Source: Pseudomonas sputi
GTDB lineage: Bacteria > Pseudomonadota > Gammaproteobacteria > Pseudomonadales > Pseudomonadaceae
DNA length: 64,000 bases
Direction: 5' to 3'
NCBI RefSeq assembly: GCF_021603585.1
Contig: NZ_BQHI01000003.1
Coordinates: 310,001-374,000 of the forward strand
Shown here: positions 53,611 to 61,862 of the stretch, in pieces
How the letters are laid out: each line of letters opens with the position of its first letter
Position numbering within the stretch: position 1 is the first letter of the stretch
Program-made: the position numbers and the translations under genes
Notes under the pieces: generated by a model
The model's input: only the letters and a program-made list of their open reading frames with translations
Told to the model about the DNA's origin: nothing
Database searches by the model: none

Positions 53611-54639
53611 ATGGCACAGGGATTTACGCCGGCGATTGAAATCTACGGCGCCCACAAGGACCTGCTGAACCAGCGCCTGATCAGTTGGGAACACATCGAT
53701 GCCGCTGGCATGGAGTCCGATCAACTGACGCTGGTGCTCGACCTGGAAGGCCTTGAAGGCTTGCCGACCCTGGGCGGAACCATCGGCTTGCGGGTCGGCT
53801 ATCTGGAGACCGGGCTGGTCGAAAAGGGCCAGTTCAAAGTGACCCGACTGACACCCACGCTGTTCCCGCTGCGCCTGACGCTGGTCGCGACTGCCGCGCC
53901 TTTCAGCGGCAAGGACGACACCGGATTCAAGGAACGGCGCACGGCCAGTCATGGCCCTACAACCCTTGGCGGACTGTTTCGCGAGCTGGTCTCGAGACAC
54001 GGATTCTCGCCGCGCGTGGATGCCGAACTGGCGCTGATCCGGATCGCCCATGTCGACCAGTCGAACGAAACCGACATGAGCTTCATCACACGCCTGGCGA
54101 AAAAGTACGACGCGGTGGCCAAGCCGTTCAACGACCTCTATGTATTGGCGAAACCGGCGCAACTGAAAAACCTGTCGGGCCAGGTGATACCGGACGTCAG
54201 GCTGTCGGTGACCCACAACAATCGGCCGGGTGATCACGCCTTCATCAGCGCCACGCTGGAAGAGACGGCCCGCACCCAGAACCAGGGTTGCAAAACCTCC
54301 TTTTGGGACAGTGCGCTCGGCAAGCTGCAGGAGGTGATCACCGGGTCCGAACCCTACAAGGTCATTCGCCAGAAACTGGCCAGCGAAGAAGAAGCCAAAG
54401 CCATCGGCGAGGCCGAAGTGCGCAAGATGCTGCGCGAGAAATACAAGCTGAAGGTCACCTGTCCGGGCGATCCGCTGCTGGCAGCCGAAGGTCTGCTGGT
54501 ACTCGACGATACCTGGCCGGACTTCATGCGCGGTCGCTGGTCGATTGAAAAGGTCACGGCCAGCGGCAAGCGCGAGGAAAGCTATCGCTGCCTGATCGAA
54601 GCGACCGGCCGCGATCCCGAGGCAAAAGCCAAGGACTGA
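53611..54639 (+). CDS. Baseplate hub protein, P2 gpD-like
   Basis: The 342-residue protein matches the phage late-control D / VgrG-like hub: FTPAIEIYGAHKDLLNQRLI, then EGLPTLGGTIGLRVGYLETG, and IAHVDQSNETDMSFITRLAKKYDAVA. It forms the central hub between tube and spike. GGAGGC precedes the start. It is the last gene of the P2-like module; only 59 bases, without a visible terminator, separate it from the second module. Confidence 0.9.
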   Translation: MAQGFTPAIEIYGAHKDLLNQRLISWEHIDAAGMESDQLTLVLDLEGLEGLPTLGGTIGLRVGYLETGLVEKGQFKVTRLTPTLFPLRLTLVATAAPFSGKDDTGFKERRTASHGPTTLGGLFRELVSRHGFSPRVDAELALIRIAHVDQSNETDMSFITRLAKKYDAVAKPFNDLYVLAKPAQLKNLSGQVIPDVRLSVTHNNRPGDHAFISATLEETARTQNQGCKTSFWDSALGKLQEVITGSEPYKVIRQKLASEEEAKAIGEAEVRKMLREKYKLKVTCPGDPLLAAEGLLVLDDTWPDFMRGRWSIEKVTASGKREESYRCLIEATGRDPEAKAKD

Positions 54640-54698
54640 TCCCCCGGTCTCATCGCCACACCTCGCTGTGGTCATTCATAAAACCTGGAACGCTCCCC

Positions 54699-55283
54699 AT
54701 GAAGGTCTCCCCGATCCTCACGCAGCTGCGTGCGCAATGCCCAAGCCTTGCCGGCCATATCGCGACAGGTGTTGACCTGGCGCTACTGCAAGGCGACCCG
54801 AATCTGCCGATGCCCTCGGCCCATGTTTCACCGCTGGCCGACCTGGCCAGCACCAGCACCGCCCAGAACGCCGCCAGCCAACCGATCCGCGACCGCTTCG
54901 AAATCATCCTGGCACTCGATGCCACGGACGCCACAAAAGCGCTGGATCTGTTGCACGACCTGCGCGCCGAACTGTGGCGGGCGCTGGTGGGGTTCAAACC
55001 CGATTCCAACTACAGCGCCATCGTTTACGACGGCGGCGAAACGGTCTCGATCACCAGCAGCCGCGCGTTCTATCGGCTGCGCTTTTTTGCCGAGTTCCAG
55101 CTGGGCCGCAATCTGCCAAGTCAGCCTGCGGAGAGTTGGCACGAGCGCGAACTGGACGGTTTGTCGTCCTTTACCGGGGCCACCGTGCGGGTCGATGCGA
55201 TCGACCCGGCCGACCCCAACCTGAAACGCCCGGGCCCTGACGGGCGCGTGGAACTGACTTTCTCTGGAGACGTAACCCCATGA
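54699..55283 (+). CDS. Tail terminator-like protein of the Mu-like module
   Basis: The 194-residue protein (MKVSPILTQLRAQCPSLAGH, QPIRDRFEIILALDATD, ALDLLHDLRAELWRALVGF) resembles the Mu gp37-type tail terminator family, which stops tube growth and closes the tail. In a headless particle it would cap the far end. It opens the second module and overlaps the next gene by ATGA. Confidence 0.75.
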   Translation: MKVSPILTQLRAQCPSLAGHIATGVDLALLQGDPNLPMPSAHVSPLADLASTSTAQNAASQPIRDRFEIILALDATDATKALDLLHDLRAELWRALVGFKPDSNYSAIVYDGGETVSITSSRAFYRLRFFAEFQLGRNLPSQPAESWHERELDGLSSFTGATVRVDAIDPADPNLKRPGPDGRVELTFSGDVTP

Positions 55284-55459
55284 GCAACCGCATCACCGTA
55301 GTGCCGGCCCCTGGCCGTGCCGTGCCGGACCCGGAAGCCGGCGACCTGCTGCCACTGGAAGGCCGTGAAGTGCTGGACAGCGCCTGGTGGCGCCGGCGTC
55401 TGACCGACGGCGATATCACCCTCAAAACCGCAACAGCCAAACAAAAGGGAGCCAAATAA
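55280..55459 (+). CDS. DUF2635 small protein of the Mu-like module
   Basis: The 59-residue product starts MSNRITVVPAPGRAVPDPEA and has LEGREVLDSAWWRRRLTDGD, the DUF2635 pattern of Mu-like phages, where the gene likewise precedes the sheath gene. The stop TAA shares a base with the sheath ATG (TAATG). Its function is not known; conservation of place suggests a tail role. Confidence 0.88.
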   Translation: MSNRITVVPAPGRAVPDPEAGDLLPLEGREVLDSAWWRRRLTDGDITLKTATAKQKGAK

Positions 55460-56955
55460 TGGCGATCGGATTCAGCAACATCCCTGCGGACATTCGTGTA
55501 CCGCTGTTCTATGCCGAAATGGACAACTCGGCCGCCAATAGCGCGTCCTCGTCCATGCGCCGCCTGATCGTGGCGCAGGTCAACGACAACATCGCCCCGA
55601 GCGAAGTCGGCAAACTGGTGCTGGTTTCCAGCGTGGCACTGGCCAAGAGCATTGGCGGCCAGGGTTCGATGCTCGCCTCGATGTACGAGACCTTCCGCAA
55701 GGCCGACCCGATCGGTGAGATCTGGTGCCTGCCGCTGCACAACGCCACCGGCGCCATCGCCAAAGGCGTGCTGACCCTGACCGGCACCGCGACTCAGGCC
55801 GGCGTGCTCAACCTGTATGTCGGCGGCGTTCGCGTCCAGGCCACTGTGGTCAACGGTGCCACTGCTGCTCAAGCGGCGACGGCTCTGGCTCAGAAAATCA
55901 ACGCCACCGCCGATCTGCCGGTGAGCGCTGCGGCCGCCGAAGGCGTGGTCACGCTGAACGCCAAATGGACTGGCGAGAGCGGCAACGACATCAGCCTGCA
56001 ATTCAATCGCCTGGGCAAGAGCAACGGCGAAGAAACCCCGGCCGGCCTGACCACCGCCATCACCGCCATGACCGGCGGCGTCGGTGTGCCTGATCAGGTA
56101 GAAGCGGTTGCCGCACTGGGTGACGAGCCGTTCGAATTCATCGCGCTGCCATGGTCTGATCTGGCCACCCTCAACACCTGGCAAGCGGTGATGGACGACA
56201 GCACCGGTCGCTGGTCGTGGGCCAAGCAACTGTTCGGTCACGTCTACAGCGCCAAGCGCGGCACCGTCGGCACGCTGGTGGCGGCCGGTCAGGCACGCAA
56301 CGACCAGCACATGACCATTCAGGCACTGGAACCGGGCGTTCCACAACCGGTGTGGGTACAAGCTGCGGCACTGGCTGCGCGCACTGCGGTGTTCATCTCC
56401 GCCGACGCCAGCCGTCCGACCCAGAGCGGCAGCCTGCCGGGTGTCGATCCGGCTCCGGCCAGCGAGCGTTTCACCCTGACCGAGCGTCAGTCGCTGCTCA
56501 ACTACGGCATCGCCACCGCGTACTACGAAGGCGGTTACGTGCGCATCCAGCGCTCGATCACCACCTACCAGAAGAACGCTTACGGCCAGGCTGACAACTC
56601 GTACCTGGACAGCGAAACCATGCACCAGTCGGCGTTCATCGTGCGTCGTCTGCAAAGCGTGATCACCAGCAAGTACGGTCGCCACAAACTGGCTTCCGAC
56701 GGCACCCGTTTCGGCGCCGGCCAGCCGATCGTCACCCCGGCGACCATTCGCGGTGAGCTGATCGCCCAGTACGCCAAGCTCGAACTCGAAGGCCACGTGG
56801 AGAACGCCGAGCTGTTCGCCGAGCACCTGATCGTCGAGCGCGACGTGCAGGACCCGAGCCGCGTGAACGTGCTGTTCCCGCCGGATTACATCAACGGTCT
56901 GCGCGTGTTCGCACTGCTCAACCAGTTCCGCCTGCAGTACGACGACGCGGCCTGA
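55459..56955 (+). CDS. Contractile tail sheath protein, Mu gpL-like
   Basis: The 498-residue sheath starts MAIGFSNIPADIRVPLFYAE, typical of Mu gpL and SfV-type sheaths, and ends with the sheath domain (ELIAQYAKLELEGHVENAEL, then VNVLFPPDYINGLRVFALLN). It is about 110 residues longer than the sheath of the first module and only distantly similar, showing separate ancestry. A terminator hairpin follows it. Confidence 0.93.
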   Translation: MAIGFSNIPADIRVPLFYAEMDNSAANSASSSMRRLIVAQVNDNIAPSEVGKLVLVSSVALAKSIGGQGSMLASMYETFRKADPIGEIWCLPLHNATGAIAKGVLTLTGTATQAGVLNLYVGGVRVQATVVNGATAAQAATALAQKINATADLPVSAAAAEGVVTLNAKWTGESGNDISLQFNRLGKSNGEETPAGLTTAITAMTGGVGVPDQVEAVAALGDEPFEFIALPWSDLATLNTWQAVMDDSTGRWSWAKQLFGHVYSAKRGTVGTLVAAGQARNDQHMTIQALEPGVPQPVWVQAAALAARTAVFISADASRPTQSGSLPGVDPAPASERFTLTERQSLLNYGIATAYYEGGYVRIQRSITTYQKNAYGQADNSYLDSETMHQSAFIVRRLQSVITSKYGRHKLASDGTRFGAGQPIVTPATIRGELIAQYAKLELEGHVENAELFAEHLIVERDVQDPSRVNVLFPPDYINGLRVFALLNQFRLQYDDAA

Positions 56956-56979
56956 TCGCCCGTTTGAATCTATGAATCC

Positions 56980-57003
56980 AGCCCACTTCGCGTGGGCTTT
57001 TTA
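56980..57003 (+). terminator. Intrinsic terminator between sheath and tube genes
   Basis: AGCCCAC (56980-56986) pairs with GTGGGCT (56992-56998), followed by TTTTAT, 19 bases before the tube gene start. Confidence 0.75.
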
Positions 57004-57021
57004 TTTGAAGGGAGTAACACC

Positions 57022-57369
57022 ATGGGTCAACTGATTGCAGGCACCTGCTACGTCAAGGTCGACGGTGCACAACTGACTATCAATGGCGGCTGCGAAGCCC
57101 CGTTGATGGCCGTCAAACGCGAAACCGTCGTGCCGGGTTTCTACAAGGAAACCGACATCGCGCCGTCGTTCAAAGTGACCGCGCTGCACACCGCTGACTT
57201 TCCGCTGAAGAAGCTGATCGAAGGCACCGACATCACCGTCACCTGCGAATTCAGCAACGGCAAAGTCTATGTGCTGGCCGGTGCCTACCTGGTCGAAGAG
57301 CCAGTTTCCAAGGGCGATGACGCCACCATCGAACTGAAATTCGAAGGCATCAAGGGGACCTGGCAATGA
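57022..57369 (+). CDS. Tail tube protein, Mu gpM-like
   Basis: The 115-residue protein (MGQLIAGTCYVKVDGAQLTI, KRETVVPGFYKETDIAPSFKVT) matches the Mu-like tail tube family. GAAGGGAG precedes the ATG at 57022; the upstream in-frame start at 56992 lies within the terminator stem. It overlaps the chaperone gene by ATGA. Confidence 0.9.
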   Translation: MGQLIAGTCYVKVDGAQLTINGGCEAPLMAVKRETVVPGFYKETDIAPSFKVTALHTADFPLKKLIEGTDITVTCEFSNGKVYVLAGAYLVEEPVSKGDDATIELKFEGIKGTWQ

Positions 57370-57662
57370 GCGGCGCCGTGAAGCTTCAGGTTGCGATCGA
57401 AGCTCACGGCGAGCCCCTGACCGAACTCGTCCTGCGCCGTCCGACGGTGCAGGAAGTGCGAGCGATCAAGGCGCTGCCGTACAAGATCGACAAGAGCGAA
57501 GAGGTCAGCCTCGACATGGACGTGGCGGCCAAATACATCGCCGTGTGCGCCGGCATTCCGCCGTCGTCGGTCAACCAGCTGGATCTGGCTGACCTCAACG
57601 CGCTGAGCTGGGCCGTTGCGAGTTTTTTCATGAGTGCGGCGTCGGAGCCATCACCGACCTGA
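57366..57662 (+). CDS. Tail assembly chaperone, zero-frame product (Mu-like module)
   Basis: This 98-residue protein (MSGAVKLQVAIEAHGEPLTE, VLRRPTVQEVRAIKALPYKI) is the short form of the chaperone between tube and tape measure. Near the end it contains the slippery codons AGT TTT TTC, so a part of ribosomes should make the longer product below. Confidence 0.82.
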   Translation: MSGAVKLQVAIEAHGEPLTELVLRRPTVQEVRAIKALPYKIDKSEEVSLDMDVAAKYIAVCAGIPPSSVNQLDLADLNALSWAVASFFMSAASEPSPT

Positions 57663-57793
57663 TTTCGGTCGCCTATGACCTGGCCTGGTTCTGGAAGGTT
57701 GACCCCGAACAGATGATGGCCAGGCCACTGGATGTGCTTCGCGAATCGCTGGAGCACGCGCAACGGATCAATGCGATGCAGCAGGTGCAGTGA
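57366..57793 (+). CDS. Tail assembly chaperone, frameshift product (Mu-like module)
   Basis: A -1 shift at T TTT TTC (57623-57629) continues as HECGVGAITDLISVAYDLAW, then FWKVDPEQMMARPLDVLRES, to a TGA at 57791, giving 88 + 54 = 142 residues. The extension has the DLI...W...M-ELL-W-like pattern of gpE'/gpGT extensions. Its stop overlaps the tape-measure ATG (TGATG), which would place tape-measure translation under coupling to the long form. Without a frameshift this segment would be an untranslated gap of 130 bases. Confidence 0.85.
57623..57629 (+). promoter_or_regulatory. Programmed -1 ribosomal frameshift site (Mu-like module)
   Basis: The heptamer T TTT TTC is in the zero frame. A small hairpin, GTCGG (57641-57645) with CCGAC (57654-57658), begins 11 bases downstream, a suitable distance for a stimulator. 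Confidence 0.8.
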
Positions 57794-59565
57794 TGGCAGA
57801 AGAAACCAAAGCTAAAGCGTCGGTGCTGCTGACCGGCATCGACGAACTGTCACCCAAACTCGGCGCCCTGCGAGTGAAGGTCGATGACTTCAAGAAAAAC
57901 CTCGAACAGACCGGCCTCGGTAAACTGGACATCAGCGGTCTGTTCAAGGGCGGCAGCGTGATTACGCCGTTCGTGGACGGGATCAAATCGGCTGCGGCGT
58001 TTCAGGGCAAGTTGACCGACGTCAGCGAGACGGCGAAAACCGTCGACCTGCCGGACACGCCCAGGGCCGCGGCGCAGAACATGAACGTGTTCAGCGCATC
58101 AATGGAAAAGGTTTCCGCGGCGGTGGATGCTGCACTCGTACCTGCCGTGGGTGCGCTGGTGGTCGGGCTGGAGCCGATGCTGACCCAGGTCGGCAGCCTG
58201 CTGGCCGACAACCCGAAACTGGTCGAAGGCCTGGCGGCCGGGGCGATTGCCTTCTCCGCCATGCAAACCGCCGTCACCGGTATGACCCAGGTGATGGACG
58301 TCATGAGCATGGTGCTCAAGACCAATCCGATCATGTTGATTGCCATGGGCATTGCGGTGGCGGCCGGTCTGATCGTGGCCAACTGGACACCGATTTCCGC
58401 GTTCTTCACAGGATTGTGGGAGGGCGTGAAAAACGCCGGGGCCAGTGCAATGGCGACGTTGCGCTCGGTGCTCGACTGGCGGCCGCTGGAGGCACTGGCG
58501 GCGCTGTGGGAACCGGTCACGGGTTTCTTCTCGGGCATCTGGGACAAGGTCAAGGCCGTGACCGCGCCGGTGATCGACTTTTTCAAGTCGGTTTTCTCGT
58601 GGTCGCCCGCCGGCATGATCCTGGACAACTGGGGGCCGTTGACCGGTCTGTTTTCGGCGATCTGGGAACTGCTCAAGGCCTTGAGTGTGCCGGTGATGGC
58701 GTTCCTCAAAGGTCTGTTCGACTGGACGCCACTGGGCATGATCATCAGCAACTGGGGCGCGATCACCGGTTTCTTCGCCTCGATCTGGGCAGCGTTGCAA
58801 CCGGCGGCGCAAGCCATCAAGGACTTCTTCGGCACCCTGTTCGACTATTCCCCGCTGGGGATGATCATCAACAACTGGGGCGCCATCGTGACGTTCTTCG
58901 AACCGATCTGGGCCACGCTGCAAGCCTCGGCACAGCAGGTCAAAAGCTTCTTCCAGAGCCTGTTCGAATGGTCGCCGCTGGAGCAGATCGCGCAGTACTG
59001 GCAGCCGATCAGCGAAGTGTTTTCGGCGCTGTGGGGCGTGGTGCAGGCATTGGCCGCGCCGGTGCTGGAGTTCTTGCACAACATGTTCGAATGGACCCCG
59101 TTGGGGCAGATCATCAAGAACTGGGGACCGATCACCGAATGGTTCGGCGAGCTGTGGCAAAAGCTGCAAACCGTCATCGCACCGATCAAGGAACTGTTCG
59201 ACGGTGGCTTCGCCGGGCTGATCGCCAAGGTCACCGGCAAGGTTGAAACCCTGACCGAAGCCCAACGCCAGACCAATGCCGAAGGCAAGGGCGAACTGGC
59301 GCCGGCCTTCTTCGGTGCCGGTGTGAAACCCGAGGGCGGCAGTGCGTTGCAGGGCGGTTCGTTGCCGCAATCCTCCGGCGCCCTGATCCAGCAAAGCGCC
59401 GCCAACAACCGCACGCAACTCGAAGGCGGCCTGACGGTGCGCTTCGAAAACGCGCCGGCGGGGCTACGCACCGATCAACCGCAAACCAATCAACCGGGGC
59501 TGGCGCTCAGTTCGCGCATCGGCTATCGCTCGCTGTCCATGGGAGGTTCCAATGAACTGGCGTGA
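57793..59565 (+). CDS. Tape-measure protein with seven 41-residue tryptophan repeats (Mu-like module)
   Basis: The 590-residue protein determines tail length of the second particle. Residues 1-195 are helical with a hydrophobic stretch (IMLIAMGIAVAAGLIVANW). From residue 197 to 483 there are seven consecutive 41-residue units with the pattern NW-x-P-I-x-x-F-F-x-x-I-W near the start and F-x-W-x-P-L-x-x-I-I at the end. The last 100 residues are Gly/Gln/Asn-rich. The start at 57793 overlaps the frameshift-product stop. At 0.15 nm per residue the tail would be at most about 89 nm, shorter than the first particle. Confidence 0.9.
   Translation: MAEETKAKASVLLTGIDELSPKLGALRVKVDDFKKNLEQTGLGKLDISGLFKGGSVITPFVDGIKSAAAFQGKLTDVSETAKTVDLPDTPRAAAQNMNVFSASMEKVSAAVDAALVPAVGALVVGLEPMLTQVGSLLADNPKLVEGLAAGAIAFSAMQTAVTGMTQVMDVMSMVLKTNPIMLIAMGIAVAAGLIVANWTPISAFFTGLWEGVKNAGASAMATLRSVLDWRPLEALAALWEPVTGFFSGIWDKVKAVTAPVIDFFKSVFSWSPAGMILDNWGPLTGLFSAIWELLKALSVPVMAFLKGLFDWTPLGMIISNWGAITGFFASIWAALQPAAQAIKDFFGTLFDYSPLGMIINNWGAIVTFFEPIWATLQASAQQVKSFFQSLFEWSPLEQIAQYWQPISEVFSALWGVVQALAAPVLEFLHNMFEWTPLGQIIKNWGPITEWFGELWQKLQTVIAPIKELFDGGFAGLIAKVTGKVETLTEAQRQTNAEGKGELAPAFFGAGVKPEGGSALQGGSLPQSSGALIQQSAANNRTQLEGGLTVRFENAPAGLRTDQPQTNQPGLALSSRIGYRSLSMGGSNELA
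58381..59241 (+). repeat. Seven 123-base tandem units in the tape-measure gene
   Basis: Units begin at 58381, 58504, 58627, 58750, 58873, 58996 and 59119, exactly 123 bases apart, each opening with a codon before TGG (NW, LW, NW, NW, NW, YW, NW). The protein pattern is well kept while the DNA has diverged, so selection acts on unit length and hydrophobic pattern. Confidence 0.9.
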
Positions 59566-60787
59566 CCGTTTGTTGCCGGCATCCTTTCGCGGTGTCGGTT
59601 TCTGGATCGACCAGGCGAAAACCCCGGTCGGTCGCAAGGGGCAGTTGCACGAGTATCCGCAACGCGACCTGCCGTTTTTCGAGGACCTTGGTCAGCAGGC
59701 CAAGACCCACGATCTGACGGCGTTCATCATCGGTGCCGATTGCCTGGCGCAGCGCGACAAGCTGCTCCAGGCCCTGGAGCAGGGCAGCGGTGAACTGGTG
59801 CATCCGTGGCTGGGCCGCTTGCAGGTCAAGGTCGGCGAGTGCGACATGACCCATACCCGCCAGGACGGCGGGATGGTGACGTTCACCCTGAAGTTCTACC
59901 CCGACCGGCCGCTGCCGTTTCCGACGGCGACGGTCAGCACGCAGAAAGTGCTGCTGGCCAAGGCCGACGGTTTGCTCGGCTCGGCGGTGGCGCGCTTCGA
60001 ACAGGCGATGACCCTGATCAAGGCGGCGCGGATCGGCATCGCCAATCTGCGCAACAGCCTCACCGGCGTGTACGACGTGATCAAGGAACAGCTCAAACCG
60101 CTGATCGCGCAGTACAAGCAAATCACCGAGCTGGTCAGGGCCGTGAAGGAACTGCCCAAGGAAGTGGCAGCGGAGTTCAAGGGCTTGCTCGGCGATATCA
60201 AAGAGCTGAAGGCGTTCGCGAAGGAGGGCTACCGTGGCGTGATTGCCGACGTGTCCCAACAACTCGAAGCCATCCGCAAGGCCGATGCACCGAAAATCAC
60301 CACCGGCAAGGACACCACGGCTGCGGCGCAGGCTCTGGCCAATCTGGTGCAGGACACGCTGATCGTCAAAGTGGCGCAATGGGTGGCTTCGATGCCAGTG
60401 GCGTCGAAACCGGTGAAATTGAACTCGACACCTTCGCTGGATCAGCAATCGAAGCAGCCGGTCAGTCGTCAGGAAGTGCCGGTCACGGATGATCTGCAAA
60501 CGCTGCAAAAAGCGTTGAACGAAGTGCTGCAAATGGCTCAGGACAAGGCCGATCCCGCGCACTACCAGGCCATCGCCGATGTGAAGGAAGCGCTGATCGC
60601 GCACCTCAAGGCTGTGGCTTCGTCCGGTGTGCGGCTGGTCAGCAAAACCTTCCAGGAAACCTTTCCGGCGGTGGTCGTGGCTTACAAGCAGTTTGGCGAT
60701 GCCACCCGTGTGACCGAGGTCATTCAGCGCAACGGGCTGTCTCATCCGGGGTATTCACCCAACGAAGTGAAAGTCTCCGGGGAGTGA
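59552..60787 (+). CDS. Mu gpN-like tail/DNA-circularisation family protein
   Basis: The 411-residue protein begins MNWRDRLLPASFRGVGFWID followed by VGRKGQLHEYPQRDLPFFEDLG, the signature of the family named for DNA circularisation in Mu (gpN), which is in fact a baseplate-hub protein in tails. A long helical middle part (KELPKEVAAEFKGLLGDIKE) follows. It overlaps the tape-measure gene by 14 bases and ends three bases before the gp44-like gene. Confidence 0.88.
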   Translation: MNWRDRLLPASFRGVGFWIDQAKTPVGRKGQLHEYPQRDLPFFEDLGQQAKTHDLTAFIIGADCLAQRDKLLQALEQGSGELVHPWLGRLQVKVGECDMTHTRQDGGMVTFTLKFYPDRPLPFPTATVSTQKVLLAKADGLLGSAVARFEQAMTLIKAARIGIANLRNSLTGVYDVIKEQLKPLIAQYKQITELVRAVKELPKEVAAEFKGLLGDIKELKAFAKEGYRGVIADVSQQLEAIRKADAPKITTGKDTTAAAQALANLVQDTLIVKVAQWVASMPVASKPVKLNSTPSLDQQSKQPVSRQEVPVTDDLQTLQKALNEVLQMAQDKADPAHYQAIADVKEALIAHLKAVASSGVRLVSKTFQETFPAVVVAYKQFGDATRVTEVIQRNGLSHPGYSPNEVKVSGE

Positions 60788-60790
60788 GCC

Positions 60791-61834
60791 ATGAACGAGA
60801 CTGACAACCGCGTCACGCTGACCGTCAACAACATGGAATACGGCGGCTGGAAAAGCGTGCAGATCACCGCGGACCTGGAGCGTCAGTTCCGCACCTTCAA
60901 ACTCGATATCACCTGGCAATGGCCGGGGCAGACCGTGGATCAGCGGATCAAGGCCGGCGACCCGTGCGAGGTGCGGATCGGCAAGGATCTGGTGCTCACC
61001 GGTTATGTGTTCAAGGCCCCGATCAGCTATGACGGGCGGCAGATCAGCCTGAGCATCGAAGGCAGTTCCAGGACCCAGGATCTGGTCGATTGTGCGGCGC
61101 GAAACATCCCCGGCCAATGGCAGGAACAGTCGCTGTTGAACATCGTCCAGGCCCTGGCCGGGGAGTACTCGCAGTTTGTGGTCAACGAGATTCCCGAGAC
61201 TGCACGCTTGAGCAAACACACCATCGTCCCGGGTGAAACGGTGTTTCAGTCGATCGACCGTTTGCTCTCGCTGTACCGGGTGTTTTCCACCGATGACGCT
61301 GAAGGCCGGCTGGTGCTGGCCAAACCGGGCAGCGGCGGCCGCGCCAGCGATGCGCTGGAGCTGGGCAAGAACATTCTCTCGGCCAATGCGCCGATGGATT
61401 ACAGCCAGGTGTTCTCCGAATACAAGGTGATCGGCCAGCAAAAGGGCAACGACAAGAAGAGCGGGGCGGCAGCCAGCGAAGTGGAATCGACGGCGACCGA
61501 CCTGAGCTTCAAACGCCGGCGCACCACGATCATCAATGAAGGCTCGCAACTGACGTTCGAACTGGCCCAGCAACGGGCCCAGTGGGAAAGCGCCACGCGC
61601 ATGGGCCGGGCGCTGACCACCACGTATCAGGTGCAGGGCTGGCGTCAGTCCAACGGCGATCTGTGGCGTCACAACACGTTGGTGCGGGTCAAGGATCCGG
61701 TGCTCGGCTTCGATGAAGACATGCTGATTTCCAAGGTGACGTACTCGCTGTCGGCGCAAGGCTCGGTGACCACCCTGCAAGTGGCGCCGCCGCATACCTT
61801 CGACGCCAACCCATTGCCGGCGAAAAAAACCTGA
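60791..61834 (+). CDS. Baseplate hub protein, Mu gp44 (gpP)-like
   Basis: The 347-residue protein (VTLTVNNMEYGGWKSVQITA, GDPCEVRIGKDLVLTGYV, ISYDGRQISLSIEGSSRTQDLVDC) matches the Mu gp44/gpP hub family, equivalent to P2 gpD. It would bind the tube on one side and the spike on the other. The next gene encodes that spike. Confidence 0.9.
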   Translation: MNETDNRVTLTVNNMEYGGWKSVQITADLERQFRTFKLDITWQWPGQTVDQRIKAGDPCEVRIGKDLVLTGYVFKAPISYDGRQISLSIEGSSRTQDLVDCAARNIPGQWQEQSLLNIVQALAGEYSQFVVNEIPETARLSKHTIVPGETVFQSIDRLLSLYRVFSTDDAEGRLVLAKPGSGGRASDALELGKNILSANAPMDYSQVFSEYKVIGQQKGNDKKSGAAASEVESTATDLSFKRRRTTIINEGSQLTFELAQQRAQWESATRMGRALTTTYQVQGWRQSNGDLWRHNTLVRVKDPVLGFDEDMLISKVTYSLSAQGSVTTLQVAPPHTFDANPLPAKKT

Positions 61835-61862
61835 GCCCGACACCGCCCTTCAAGGAAACCCT

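Noticed and set aside
58381-59241. Possible CRISPR or satellite array because of regular spacing
   Set aside because: The period of 123 bases is a whole number of codons, the DNA of the units is diverged, and the protein pattern is conserved, so it is a coding repeat.
58099-59418. Repetitive open frame on the minus strand opposite the second tape measure
   Set aside because: Its repeats are only the reverse complement of the 123-base tape-measure units.
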